Below, one piece after another: positions 8,407 through 15,531 of a DNA stretch of 48,949 nt; within the stretch, counting starts at the first letter, position 1; each line of letters opens with the position of its first letter. Source of the stretch: a virus; the IMG/VR virus record IMGVR_UViG_3300035116_000047, positions 1 through 48,949 of that record; one strand, written 5' to 3'. The notes below the pieces were generated by a model. That model searched no databases and was not told the origin of the DNA. It saw nothing but the letters and a program-made list of their open reading frames with translations. A program made the translations under genes and the position numbers.

Positions 8407-8913
8407 ATGTCGCGTGAGGCATCTGGAACGTTCAGGGTCGAGGTCCAGGTCGAGGAGCGGCTGACCGGTCGCGGCTCTGGCTCCGACCCCACCCGCCAGC
8501 AGCACAATTTCGCTCACACGCGCAAGCTCGACAACGGAACGTCGACGAACCAGATCGACCGCGTCTACTCGGGCACGGTGTCTGCGCTCGACACTACGGG
8601 CGCCACGATCGACCTCTCTGGCTCGGTGGCCGACGTCGCCGATGGGTCGCTGACCGTCGCGTTCGCCAAGCTCAAGACGCTGGTGGTCAAGAACACTGGC
8701 AGCAACAACCTGGTCGTCGGCGGCTCGACGCACTCGATCGCACTCTTCGCCGACCCTTCCGACAAGCTCGTGCTTCTGCCTGGCGCCTGCCACGCGTTCG
8801 ATCTCGGCGACGCAGGACTTACGATCGTCAACGGCACGTCGGACGAACTCAAGCTTGCCGCGGCATCGGGGACTACCGACTACGTGGTGCACGCGACTGG
8901 CACGAGCGTCTGA
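8407..8913 (+). CDS. Small virion/tail-fibre-associated protein
   Basis: The product has 168 residues from ATG at 8407, with GAGGTGA about 5 bases upstream. It is beta-rich and Gly/Thr/Ser/Asn-rich. The segment LKTLVVKNTGSNNLVVGG is typical of small trimeric beta-structured tail or head-decoration proteins. It opens the fibre gene cluster after the reverse-strand lipoprotein. Function is inferred from composition and position. Confidence 0.5.
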   Translation: MSREASGTFRVEVQVEERLTGRGSGSDPTRQQHNFAHTRKLDNGTSTNQIDRVYSGTVSALDTTGATIDLSGSVADVADGSLTVAFAKLKTLVVKNTGSNNLVVGGSTHSIALFADPSDKLVLLPGACHAFDLGDAGLTIVNGTSDELKLAAASGTTDYVVHATGTSV

Positions 8914-8916
8914 TCC

Positions 8917-9750
8917 GTGCCCAATCGCGTCGCCCCCACCGGACCCTGGATCGCCGCCGTCGACCCGACGTCGGGAGAGGACCGGTCCGCGGGCTACACG
9001 GTGGGCGACTGCTGGATCAACACGGCGACGCCCTCGATCTGGAAGCTCGTCGATCACGGCACCGGCGACTGGCGGCAGGTGTACCCGGGCGCGGGCGGGG
9101 GAGGCGGCTCCGGCACCACCATCACCATCAACGGGGCCTCGGTCGCCGCGACCGTCAACCTCAACGACACTACCCCCGCAGGCAGCGCGAGCCACCTCAA
9201 CGTCAAGTGGCAGCTCGCGGGCGGTGGGGCGAGTGCCTCGGCCTACGTGCCGATCGACGCCGCCACGCTGGTCGTGTCGGGCGGCAACCTGGAGGTCGGA
9301 TCGATCGCCGAGTCGCAGGTGACGGGGCTCACCTCCGATCTCGCTGCGCTCCAGCCGCTCGACTCCGACCTGACGGCGATCGCGGCGCTGACAGGCTCGG
9401 GGTTCTCGGCGCGGGTCGGCGTGAGCTCCTGGACGCTCCGTACGATCGCGGGGACGGCTCCGATCGTGGTCACGAACGGGGACGGCGTCTCTGGCGCCCC
9501 CACGATCTCGGTCTCCGCGGCGACCACCTCGACCCCGGGCGTCGTGACGCTCGCGACCCCGAGCTCGGACACGACGGCGGGCCACGTGGTGACAGCGGAC
9601 GACACCCGCCTGAGCGACGCCAGGACCCCGACCGGCTCGGCGGGCGGCGACCTCACCGGCACCTACCCGAACCCGACGATCTCCCCGACCTACACCGCCC
9701 TCGCGCAGGCGCAGGCGATGGCCCTGATCCAGGGCCTGTACCTCTACTAG
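8917..9750 (+). CDS. Tail fibre protein
   Basis: The product has 277 residues from GTG at 8917, three bases after the previous stop. It has a Gly-rich linker (about residues 59-68) and a repeat-like beta region. Near the end it has the fibre signatures TSTPGVVTLA and RLSDARTPTGSAGGDLTG, followed by YPNPTI, which recur in many phage tail fibres and collar proteins. The extreme C-terminus is helical. It probably forms part of the receptor-binding apparatus with the next two genes. Confidence 0.75.
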   Translation: MPNRVAPTGPWIAAVDPTSGEDRSAGYTVGDCWINTATPSIWKLVDHGTGDWRQVYPGAGGGGGSGTTITINGASVAATVNLNDTTPAGSASHLNVKWQLAGGGASASAYVPIDAATLVVSGGNLEVGSIAESQVTGLTSDLAALQPLDSDLTAIAALTGSGFSARVGVSSWTLRTIAGTAPIVVTNGDGVSGAPTISVSAATTSTPGVVTLATPSSDTTAGHVVTADDTRLSDARTPTGSAGGDLTGTYPNPTISPTYTALAQAQAMALIQGLYLY

Positions 9751-9758
9751 GAGCCCCA

Positions 9759-10172
9759 GTGGCCGCCAACAACCTCCCCGTCTACCCGTTGACGCCGAAC
9801 ACCGGTGCCAAGAACGTGGTTCTCAGCACCGGGAACACGACCAAGGACGGCACGGCCGGCACCACGCTGCTCTTCACCGCGGGAGCGAACGGTTCCCGGA
9901 TCAAGTTCATCGAGCTCCACGCGACCGCCTCCAACGTGGCGTCCCTGTTGAGGGTGTTCCTCAACAACGGGAGCACGGTCGGGACTGCCGCGAACAACAT
10001 CTTGATCGGCGAGCTGGCGCTGCCGATCACGACGCTCTCGGAGACGACACTCTCGGGCCCGCCGATGATCTTGCCCATGAACCGCGAGCTCGCGGCCGGG
10101 GAGAAGATCTACGTCGTGCTCGCGACGGGGGCGACCGGGTGGGCCTGCTCGGCCTGGGGCGAGGACTTCTGA
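9759..10172 (+). CDS. Beta-sandwich virion protein, fibre region
   Basis: The product has 137 residues from GTG at 9759 with AGGAG 8 bases upstream. The sequence reads as an all-beta domain (LLFTAGANGSRIKFIELH, LLRVFLNNGSTVG, GEKIYVVLATG). This is the kind of small virion domain found beside tail fibre genes in several phages. There is no enzyme motif. The stop overlaps the next ATG (TGATG). It is likely structural. Confidence 0.5.
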   Translation: MAANNLPVYPLTPNTGAKNVVLSTGNTTKDGTAGTTLLFTAGANGSRIKFIELHATASNVASLLRVFLNNGSTVGTAANNILIGELALPITTLSETTLSGPPMILPMNRELAAGEKIYVVLATGATGWACSAWGEDF

Positions 10173-11251
10173 TGGTCGCTCACCTCAACGTCTTCGCGCG
10201 GACCAAGCGCCTCGTCCTCCCCGGGGATCCGGACTTCGAGCTCCCTCCGGACGGCCGCTGGGAGGGTCGCCTCTCCCCAGAGTGGTGGTCTCGTCCGCTC
10301 TGGCATGCGCTGTTCGGCGAGTTCCCGATCGGGGACCGCAGCCGGATCTGGCTCTTCGGACCGCACAACACGCTCTCGCCGCACTACGAGCCCTGGCAGG
10401 TCCCCCCGAACGCAGGGACCGGAGCGTTCTGGGCGATCAACGGCGGTGGGGGTGGTGGAGCCGGGATCGGCGCCGCCGCGGGAAACACGCGCCAGGGCGG
10501 AGGCGGTGGAGCCTCAGGCCCGTTCGGGCGGGTGTTCGTCCCCCTGGCGCTCGTGCCTCGGGTGCTCTACGCGCGCGTCGGCCCCGGCGGGACCGCGGGG
10601 ATCGTGGGCGTCTCGTCGGGATTCGCCGGCAACGGAGGTCAGTCCGCCTGGTGCGTCTACCCCTCCGCCAGCAACGCCGCCGCGAACCAGGACTCCCTGA
10701 TCCAGGGCGGGTCCATCTCGGCAGGCGGGAACGGTGGGGCGGTTGCCGCGGGCGCGTCGGGCGGAGGGGGTGGTGGGGCTGCCGGAGGTGCTGGGTTCTG
10801 GGCGGCCCACGGCTACGGCGCGACGGGCCTCGCAGGGATCGCCGGCGGCAACGGAGGGTCGGGCAACGGCGCTGTGCCGGGGGCGGGGACAGCGCTGTTC
10901 GTGACGAGCCCGTTCCACTCCGGGTGCGGGGGTGGGTTCGTATCGAACTTGAACGTGGCCAGCGTCGGAGGCGGGTACACAGCGAGCACGGCCTACGGCT
11001 TCCCGAGCTCGGGTGGGGCCGCGACGGGTGCGAACGGAGCGAACGGGTTCAGCACGGCCCCTTGGAGCGCCTGGAACACGGACGCCTGGTACTGCACGGG
11101 CGGGACCGGCGGCGGCGGCAACGCCGGCGGCACCGGAGGCCAGGGCGGATCGGCCGCCTGGGGCTGCGGCGGCGGCGGTGGCGGGGCAGGCACGACCGGC
11201 GGCAACGGCGGGCGCGGGGGCGACGGACTCTGCGTCGTGATCGTTTGGTAG
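10172..11251 (+). CDS. Glycine-rich tail-tip adhesin candidate
   Basis: The product has 359 residues. The first ~85 form a normal, Trp-rich domain (PEWWSRPLWHALFG). The remainder is dominated by Gly blocks (NGGGGGGAG, GGAGTTGGNGGRGG) separated by short aromatic or Cys-containing loops. It ends GGDGLCVVIVW, a C-terminus common among Gly-rich phage tail proteins. Long Gly runs broken by variable loops recall the polyglycine-II sandwich of T-even-type gp38 adhesins, where loops choose the receptor. It is the last gene of the tail operon, as expected for a receptor-binding tip. The adhesin role is inferred. Confidence 0.6.
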   Translation: MVAHLNVFARTKRLVLPGDPDFELPPDGRWEGRLSPEWWSRPLWHALFGEFPIGDRSRIWLFGPHNTLSPHYEPWQVPPNAGTGAFWAINGGGGGGAGIGAAAGNTRQGGGGGASGPFGRVFVPLALVPRVLYARVGPGGTAGIVGVSSGFAGNGGQSAWCVYPSASNAAANQDSLIQGGSISAGGNGGAVAAGASGGGGGGAAGGAGFWAAHGYGATGLAGIAGGNGGSGNGAVPGAGTALFVTSPFHSGCGGGFVSNLNVASVGGGYTASTAYGFPSSGGAATGANGANGFSTAPWSAWNTDAWYCTGGTGGGGNAGGTGGQGGSAAWGCGGGGGGAGTTGGNGGRGGDGLCVVIVW

Positions 11252-11291
11252 CGGCCTCTCGAGACCGCCGTCGAACGGCCATCACGGCCGG

Positions 11292-11318
11292 TCGACGTAT
11301 CGACAATTCTGTTATTCT
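11292..11318 (+). promoter_or_regulatory. Candidate promoter of the lysis region
   Basis: In the 88-bp gap after the tail operon there is an extended -10 element (TG at 11310-11311, then TATTCT at 11313-11318). A -35-like TCGACG (4/6) lies 15 bases upstream. A 5-bp stem CGGCC/GGCCG lies just before it but lacks a T-run, so it is only a weak terminator candidate for the tail genes. Confidence 0.45.
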
Positions 11319-11339
11319 CTCGTCACGACTGGAGGTCGC

Positions 11340-11591
11340 GTGTCGTCTGCAATCTTGTCCGGTCTCCCGCTTGCCGACTTGGAGGAGTTTGCCCAGCACG
11401 CGCTGACCGGCAGCGTCAGCGTCGACGCGGTCGTCGACGAGCTGCTGAAGCTCGCGAAGGACACGGGGATGCTCGCCCAGGTGCCGGCCCCGTGGAACGC
11501 GCTCATCGCGGACGTTGGTTCGCCGGTCCTCAAGATCGCGCTGCGCTGGCTGGTCAAGAGCGTCGAGCGCAAGCTGGGCCGGGCCTCCTGA
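11340..11591 (+). CDS. Small protein of unknown function, lysis region
   Basis: The product has 83 residues from GTG at 11340 with GGAGGT three bases upstream. It is mostly helical. The C-terminal third (VGSPVLKIALRWLVKSVERKLG) could form an amphipathic membrane-associated helix, but there is no clear transmembrane segment. It begins the lysis region and its stop overlaps the next ATG. I do not recognise the family. Confidence 0.6.
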   Translation: MSSAILSGLPLADLEEFAQHALTGSVSVDAVVDELLKLAKDTGMLAQVPAPWNALIADVGSPVLKIALRWLVKSVERKLGRAS

Positions 11592-11668
11592 TGGTCCAGG
11601 CCCTCCTCGTCTGCGTGGCGCTGCTCAGCGCGGTGCTCCTCGTCGTCGCAGAGCGGAGGGGCTGGTGA
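11591..11668 (+). CDS. 25-residue single-pass membrane peptide
   Basis: The peptide is MVQALLVCVALLSAVLLVV followed by AERRGW: one hydrophobic span with a positively charged end. Its ATG overlaps the previous stop (TGATG) and its stop overlaps the next GTG (GTGA), exactly the coupling used by the neighbours. That makes it unlikely to be chance. It could be a pinholin or antiholin-like element or a lysis modulator, but there is no direct evidence. Confidence 0.5.
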   Translation: MVQALLVCVALLSAVLLVVAERRGW

Positions 11669-12129
11669 TCGCCGTGATGCTGCTGCTCGCGGCGTCCGCG
11701 TACGCGCAGGACAACCAGTGGCCTCCCCCTGAGGTCTCGGACCGCGGCCCGATCCAGGTCGATTCGGTCCCTTCCGTGGCCCCCGAGGCGTCGACCACGT
11801 CCTGGGGGCTGCACGACTACGCGGACGCGATCGGCTGGGCGATCGGCGGAGCGGCGACGGCGATCGGCGCGTGTCACCTCCGCCTGCGGTTCTTCCCCGG
11901 CGGGATCGACGTGTCCGGCGGACGAGGGGACCCCGATCCGGAGCTCCTGTCGGAGGTTCGCGCGCTCCGCGAAGAGCTCGCAGTGGCCCGGCCGCTTCTG
12001 GAGGGGCTCCTAGCGAGCCGGACGGCACCCGCTGGATCGCCACCACCCCAGCCGGAGCCAGCGCCGGTGAACCCGGATCCAGCCCCGCTGCGAGGACCCA
12101 GGCCGCTCATCGTCCCGCTGGGCTCGTGA
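11665..12129 (+). CDS. Exported/membrane protein, possible spanin-like
   Basis: The product has 154 residues from GTG at 11665. The N-terminus MIAVMLLLAASAYAQ looks like a signal peptide with an Ala-x-Ala site. A second hydrophobic stretch lies at about residues 58-70 (IGWAIGGAATAIGA). Next comes a coiled-coil-like helix (LLSEVRALREELAVARP), then a Pro-rich tail (SPPPQPEPAPVNPDPAP). A coiled coil plus Pro-rich segment fits an envelope-spanning lysis protein. The order of elements differs from classical i-/o-spanins, so the role remains tentative. Confidence 0.5.
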   Translation: MIAVMLLLAASAYAQDNQWPPPEVSDRGPIQVDSVPSVAPEASTTSWGLHDYADAIGWAIGGAATAIGACHLRLRFFPGGIDVSGGRGDPDPELLSEVRALREELAVARPLLEGLLASRTAPAGSPPPQPEPAPVNPDPAPLRGPRPLIVPLGS

Positions 12130-12464
12130 CCCCGAGCCCGGACGCCATCGCGCGGATCCGGCAGCGGCTCGACGGTGCGCCGCTCCCGTTGGCGGAGGCG
12201 CGCGCCCGCGGCGGCCCGATGATCGCACCGGACGGCCGTGAGCTCTCGGAGTCCGAGTACGCGGGCTACCGGATGGTCCAGGCCGACTCGCAGCTCGAGA
12301 TGCTGGAGGAGTTCCTCCGCGAGCCCAGGGCGTTGGTCGAGATCCCGGACCTCCGCCCGATCCCCGTGTGGGCCTGGGCGCTGGCGCTCTCCGCCGCGGT
12401 GGTCCTGCTGATGGGGCAGGCGTTCCTGGGCCTGCTCCTGATGATCCTCTGGATCAAGTTCTGA
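12126..12464 (+). CDS. C-terminally anchored membrane protein
   Basis: The product has 112 residues from GTG at 12126 (GTGA overlap). The N-terminal ~75 residues are soluble and charged. Residues ~78-112 are strongly hydrophobic (PVWAWALALSAAVVLLMG, then a second stretch) and end WIKF. This is a tail-anchored layout with one or two spans, compatible with a holin or antiholin. The final motif is shared with the next protein, which ends WLKF. Confidence 0.55.
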   Translation: MTPSPDAIARIRQRLDGAPLPLAEARARGGPMIAPDGRELSESEYAGYRMVQADSQLEMLEEFLREPRALVEIPDLRPIPVWAWALALSAAVVLLMGQAFLGLLLMILWIKF

Positions 12465-12769
12465 TGGGCGGCCTGGGCCCAGACGGTTCGCCGCTGCCAG
12501 CCGGCGACACCTACCACTCGCTCGAGACGATCAGCGAGGACTCGTCACCGGACGGGCCCTGCGAGGGCGAGCTCGTCGAACCGCCACCGCGGCGACCCGT
12601 TCCGAGCCGGTCGGGCCTACCGCTCACCGAGGCGGTCGGTCGGCTGTGGTCTCGATCCACGGACCAGGAGCGCCGCGTCGATCGCCTCGAGCTGGCCGTC
12701 GGGATCCTCGCAGCGGCGCTGCTCGTCCAGGCGGTCCTGATCGTCGTCCTGCTCTGGCTCAAGTTCTAG
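12464..12769 (+). CDS. C-terminally anchored membrane protein (paralogue-like)
   Basis: The product has 101 residues from the ATG overlapping the previous stop. It has an acidic, Pro-rich N-terminal region, then a basic segment, then one hydrophobic span at the very end (GILAAALLVQAVLIVVLL) closing with WLKF. The topology and final residues echo the preceding gene. It could be part of a holin pair. The family is not recognised. Confidence 0.55.
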   Translation: MGGLGPDGSPLPAGDTYHSLETISEDSSPDGPCEGELVEPPPRRPVPSRSGLPLTEAVGRLWSRSTDQERRVDRLELAVGILAAALLVQAVLIVVLLWLKF

Positions 12770-12777
12770 GAGGTCGC

Positions 12778-13359
12778 GTGCCCACCTGGTGGCCGTTCGG
12801 CCGGAAGCCCTCCACCCCCCTCGACTCCCCGCAGCGGATCGAGACCCCACCCGTGCCCGTCGCCGTCGAGGTCCGCCCCGATCCGGTCCCTCCCGACGCG
12901 CCGCTGGAGGCAGGAGCGGCGTGGTGCTCGAGGTTCCCGGGCAGCAACCGGCTGGAGGATCTCGCCGAGCCGTTCCGGACGTCGGCCCAGAGGTTCGTGG
13001 CCCACCTGCTGAGCCTCGGCTGCCAGGTCCAGATCACGAGCACGCTCCGCCCCGAGCAGAGGGCGTGGCTGATGCGGATGGCCTACGACATCGTCCACGG
13101 CTACATCCGCATCGACGACGTCCCGGTCCGCAGCGACATCCAGATCGTGTGGACGCTCGCGGGCGCGCTCGCGATGGTGCGCGAGTACAAGCTCAGGTTC
13201 CGCCCGAGCCTGACCTCGTTGCACATCCAGGGACTGGCCCTCGACATGCGGGTCGTCGACTGGATGGGCAGCGACGAGGCCCTCTACGACCTGGGCGCCG
13301 AGTTCGGGGTCCACAAGCTCGTCGACGATCCAGTGCATTGGTCCGCGACCGGCCATTGA
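12778..13359 (+). CDS. Endolysin, M15-family D,D-carboxypeptidase-like
   Basis: The product has 193 residues from GTG at 12778, with GGAGGT three bases upstream, the same spacing and sequence as at 11340. The catalytic domain (about 55-193) shows the M15 zinc signature: SLHIQGLALD (His149, Asp156) and DPVHWS (His187), plus an upstream STLRPEQ region likely to hold the substrate-binding Arg91. It would cleave peptide stems of peptidoglycan. There is no signal peptide, so release needs a holin, for which neighbouring membrane proteins are candidates. The N-terminal ~45 residues are Pro-rich. Confidence 0.8.
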   Translation: MPTWWPFGRKPSTPLDSPQRIETPPVPVAVEVRPDPVPPDAPLEAGAAWCSRFPGSNRLEDLAEPFRTSAQRFVAHLLSLGCQVQITSTLRPEQRAWLMRMAYDIVHGYIRIDDVPVRSDIQIVWTLAGALAMVREYKLRFRPSLTSLHIQGLALDMRVVDWMGSDEALYDLGAEFGVHKLVDDPVHWSATGH

Positions 13360-13372
13360 TCAGGGGGAACCT

Positions 13373-13717
13373 GTGACCGAAGGGATGATCGACTACCTGA
13401 AGGAGCAGCTCGATGGCAAGGCGCTCCCAACCACGGGCAACTCCGAGGCGACGGTGCCGTTTGGCCGTGACGCGCTCGAGAAGGCGTACCGGGACAAGGT
13501 CCGCACGCTCACCACGATCGTGCGGGCGTTGCTGGTGGACGCGGGCCAGCGAGCCCGTCCGGACGACACCCTCGTCCCAGCACCTCCGCCTGTGCCCGAC
13601 CGATGGGCCTGGGCGGCTACCTCGGTCAAGGCCGGGATCGTCGGCGCCACTCTCGCGCTGCACCTGCTCCAGACCGCGGTGATCGTGTGGCTGGTGCTCG
13701 ACGCGGTCCGGCGCTGA
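13373..13717 (+). CDS. Membrane protein, holin candidate
   Basis: The product has 114 residues from GTG at 13373, with GGGGG upstream, 13 bases after the endolysin. The N-terminal ~60 residues are helical and charged, a Pro-rich hinge follows (PAPPPVPDRWAW), and a C-terminal span (GIVGATLALHLLQTAVIVWL) ends in a basic tail. Position right after the endolysin and the single anchor fit a holin or an anchored lysis accessory. Its last 92 bases overlap a minus-strand ORF convergently. Confidence 0.55.
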   Translation: MTEGMIDYLKEQLDGKALPTTGNSEATVPFGRDALEKAYRDKVRTLTTIVRALLVDAGQRARPDDTLVPAPPPVPDRWAWAATSVKAGIVGATLALHLLQTAVIVWLVLDAVRR

Positions 13718-13835
13718 CCGGTCCGCGCTCCTGGCGCTCGGCCTCGGCCTCCCAGAACGCTCGCACTTCGGGGTCGACGAGCTCGGGGAACTCGGACATC
13801 ACCTCGAGCACCCGCTCCGGATCCTGGCGCAGCAC
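13626..13835 (-). CDS. Small acidic/basic protein, uncertain
   Basis: A GTG at 13835 preceded by GGAGGT (four-base spacer, like the GGAGGTCGC-GTG starts at 11340 and 12778) opens a 69-residue ORF. The first ~37 residues look real (RQDPERVLEVMSEFPELV, then a helix with WEAEAERQE). The rest is Arg/Ala-rich and lies antisense to the end of the gene at 13373-13717. It follows the RHH gene in the same direction. It could be genuine, or genuine only in its first half. Confidence 0.4.
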   Translation of the reverse strand: MLRQDPERVLEVMSEFPELVDPEVRAFWEAEAERQERGPVSAGPRRAPATRSPRSGAGAAREWRRRSRP

Positions 13836-13896
13836 GACGACCTCCGAGCAGCGGTGTAGCCGTGGGAGGGACCCGAGGCGCGGAAGCCCGAGGCGG

Positions 13897-14298
13897 TCAG
13901 TCCTCTGCCGACTCTTCCGCCTCGCGCTCGAGCCGCCGGAGGGTGCGGCCGTCCTCCTCGACCTGGTCGCCGAGGGCCGCCTGCCGCAGGTAGTCGCTGC
14001 GGGTCGTCTCGCCCCGCTTCGCGTCGAGGAAGCGAGCCTCGGCAGGGGAGAGCCACACCGACACCGACACCGATCGGTGCCGGGGCTTGGGGCGATCGGC
14101 TTGGTCGTGAGCCTCCTGGAGCTCGGCCTCGTCGATCGGCTCCCCGTCGGCTCGCTGGACGCCGATCTCGACCAGGTTGCTCCCGGCCGGGAGCTTCCGG
14201 CTCCGCTTCCGGGCCTCGCGGACCGCAGCGACGAGGTCGTTGTGCTCGCTGAAGATCGCGGCAGGGGTTCCGCGGTTGTACTGGACCACCTGGTACAT
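13897..14298 (-). CDS. Ribbon-helix-helix-like DNA-binding protein
   Basis: The product has 133 residues from ATG at 14298 with GGAGG five bases upstream. The N-terminal half is a small alpha/beta region. Residues ~75-105 (SVSVSVWLSPAEARFLDAKR, then a TRSDYLRQAAL segment) have the strand-helix-helix pattern of MobC/Arc-type RHH proteins. The C-terminus is charged and helical. It is the second gene of a short leftward transcript whose promoter carries two palindromes (14565-14596), which is the usual autoregulation arrangement for such proteins. Confidence 0.6.
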   Translation of the reverse strand: MYQVVQYNRGTPAAIFSEHNDLVAAVREARKRSRKLPAGSNLVEIGVQRADGEPIDEAELQEAHDQADRPKPRHRSVSVSVWLSPAEARFLDAKRGETTRSDYLRQAALGDQVEEDGRTLRRLEREAEESAED

Positions 14299-14353
14299 CT
14301 CGCCTCCATGCCGCTGGATTGCGGCGGTAAATTGCCCCTTCCGGGGCGAGCCC

Positions 14354-14545
14354 TCACCAGGCTCCGAGGTCGGTCGACCCGACCGCCCGCAGGTCGGTCC
14401 GCCAGGGCCGCGGGGGCCGGTCCCCGGTCTCGGCGCAGAGGGCCGCGAGGTAGGCCCACCGGTCGGCCTCGAGGGCCCGGCGCCGCGCGTTCGCGACGTT
14501 CGCGGTCTCGACGAGGCGGTTGTAGGCGGCGCGGGTCACGATCAT
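14354..14545 (-). CDS. Small protein, unknown, first gene of RHH transcript
   Basis: The product has 63 residues from ATG at 14545 with GGAGG five bases upstream. It is helical at the start (RAAYNRLVETANVANARRR). It is transcribed from the operator-bearing promoter immediately upstream and precedes the RHH gene by 55 bases. I recognise no domain. Confidence 0.55.
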   Translation of the reverse strand: MIVTRAAYNRLVETANVANARRRALEADRWAYLAALCAETGDRPPRPWRTDLRAVGSTDLGAW

Positions 14546-14564
14546 CTCGTCCTCCGATGAAAGT

Positions 14565-14596
14565 AGTGTAGCACACTAGTTGAAGTGTGCAACACT
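14565..14596 (-). promoter_or_regulatory. Leftward promoter with two AGTGT-N3-ACACT operators
   Basis: There are two perfect palindromes, AGTGTAGCACACT (14565-14577) and AGTGTGCAACACT (14584-14596), centred 19 bp apart. Read leftward, a -35-like TTGCAC (14592-14587) and an extended -10 TGC-TACACT (-10 at 14570-14565) are separated by 16 bp. Each palindrome covers one promoter element, so a bound repressor would block RNA polymerase. The adjacent RHH protein is the obvious candidate ligand. Confidence 0.6.
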
Positions 14597-14610
14597 ATTC
14601 GATCAGAGGA

Positions 14611-15531
14611 TCAGGTGACGACCCACCACGCGACCGCCCCGAGCCCCACCCCCGCGACCAGGTCGAGGACATAGTGCCCGCCGACCGTCCACGCGCTGCC
14701 CACGAGGACCGCCCACCACACCACCGCGAGGGGACGCGCCCACCGCGACGGCCACACCGCCTGGAGCAGGATCGTGGCGGACAGCGCGTGGAAGCTCGGG
14801 ATCGAGATCAGGCCCGGGAGACGCTCGAGCACCACGGGAGCGCCGGACCGCAGCGCGTTCCACTCCGGTTGCCCGCCCGCGGCGCAGCCGAGCCAGTCGC
14901 CGTGGAGCTGGGGGCCCGCCGCCGGCGCGAGGAGGTACGCGAGGATCCCCACGACCCCGCAGAGCGCGAAGGCGTCGCCGATCCGGTGGGGGCGCTCCAC
15001 GAACAGCAGCACCAGGATCAGCGCCTGGTAGCCCGAGCCGTAGCCGAGGACGGCGGCGCTCCAGAGGCCATGCTCCTGGAGCCAGGCCGAGGCCGCGATC
15101 CCTCCCGCGCCGCCGTCCGGCCAGGACAGCCAGGGATCCGCCAACGGCCCCGTCCAGGGCGTCACGTAGGCGGAGCCGAGTTCGGTCAAGAGCATCGCGG
15201 CCCAGACCCGCGCGAGGGCGAGGGAGATGCGAGCAGGCCAGGTGGCGCCGAGGCGCGCCAGCCCCGCCCCGCAGAGGACGACGGCCGCGATCGCGGCCCA
15301 GAGGGGGAGCTGCAGGGGCGCCGCGACCCGGACCGGGGAGAGCGCCGCGGAGAGCTGGACCAGCAGCGCGAGGGCGAGCCAACAGATCCCGGACAGACTC
15401 TGGACAGATCTGGCCCGATCTGGCCTGTCCGGCTGTCCATGACCACAGCTACGATCTGCGCCAGGAGCGGCCCCGGAGGACCGCTCGACTGGCACAAGAA
15501 GTACTACAAGGAGACGGCGTAGGCCGATCAT
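14611..15531 (-). CDS. PAP2-superfamily membrane phosphatase
   Basis: The product has 306 residues from ATG at 15531, which overlaps the previous stop (ATGA). Residues ~50-300 hold about six hydrophobic spans. PAP2 signatures are clear: PAAGP (203-207), SIPSFHA with His248, and GGHYVLDLVAG with His286 and Asp290, as in the Aur1/Ipt1-like PAP2 subgroup. Such enzymes dephosphorylate or transfer phospho-head groups on membrane lipids, including undecaprenyl pyrophosphate. The first ~45 residues have poor coding character and no Shine-Dalgarno, so the true start is uncertain. It is the last gene of the integrase operon and may alter the lysogen's envelope. Confidence 0.75.
   Translation of the reverse strand: MIGLRRLLVVLLVPVERSSGAAPGADRSCGHGQPDRPDRARSVQSLSGICWLALALLVQLSAALSPVRVAAPLQLPLWAAIAAVVLCGAGLARLGATWPARISLALARVWAAMLLTELGSAYVTPWTGPLADPWLSWPDGGAGGIAASAWLQEHGLWSAAVLGYGSGYQALILVLLFVERPHRIGDAFALCGVVGILAYLLAPAAGPQLHGDWLGCAAGGQPEWNALRSGAPVVLERLPGLISIPSFHALSATILLQAVWPSRWARPLAVVWWAVLVGSAWTVGGHYVLDLVAGVGLGAVAWWVVT
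15390..15439. repeat. Cluster of GGACAG/CTGTCC hexamers
   Basis: Four copies occur in 50 bp: CGGACAG (15390-15396), TGGACAG (15401-15407), CTGTCCG (15425-15431) and CTGTCCA (15433-15439), arranged as two inverted pairs. The hexamer is the core of the iterons at 37692-37925. The cluster lies within the poorly coding 5' part of the PAP2 gene. Confidence 0.45.

Noticed and set aside
10993-11205. Minus-strand Pro-rich ORF (70 residues)
   Set aside because: It is the complement of Gly codons in the adhesin gene; poly-Pro arises automatically from antisense GGC/GGN runs.
11276-11292. Terminator after the tail operon
   Set aside because: The CGGCC/GGCCG stem is only 5 bp and has no T-run; mentioned only as weak with the promoter entry.
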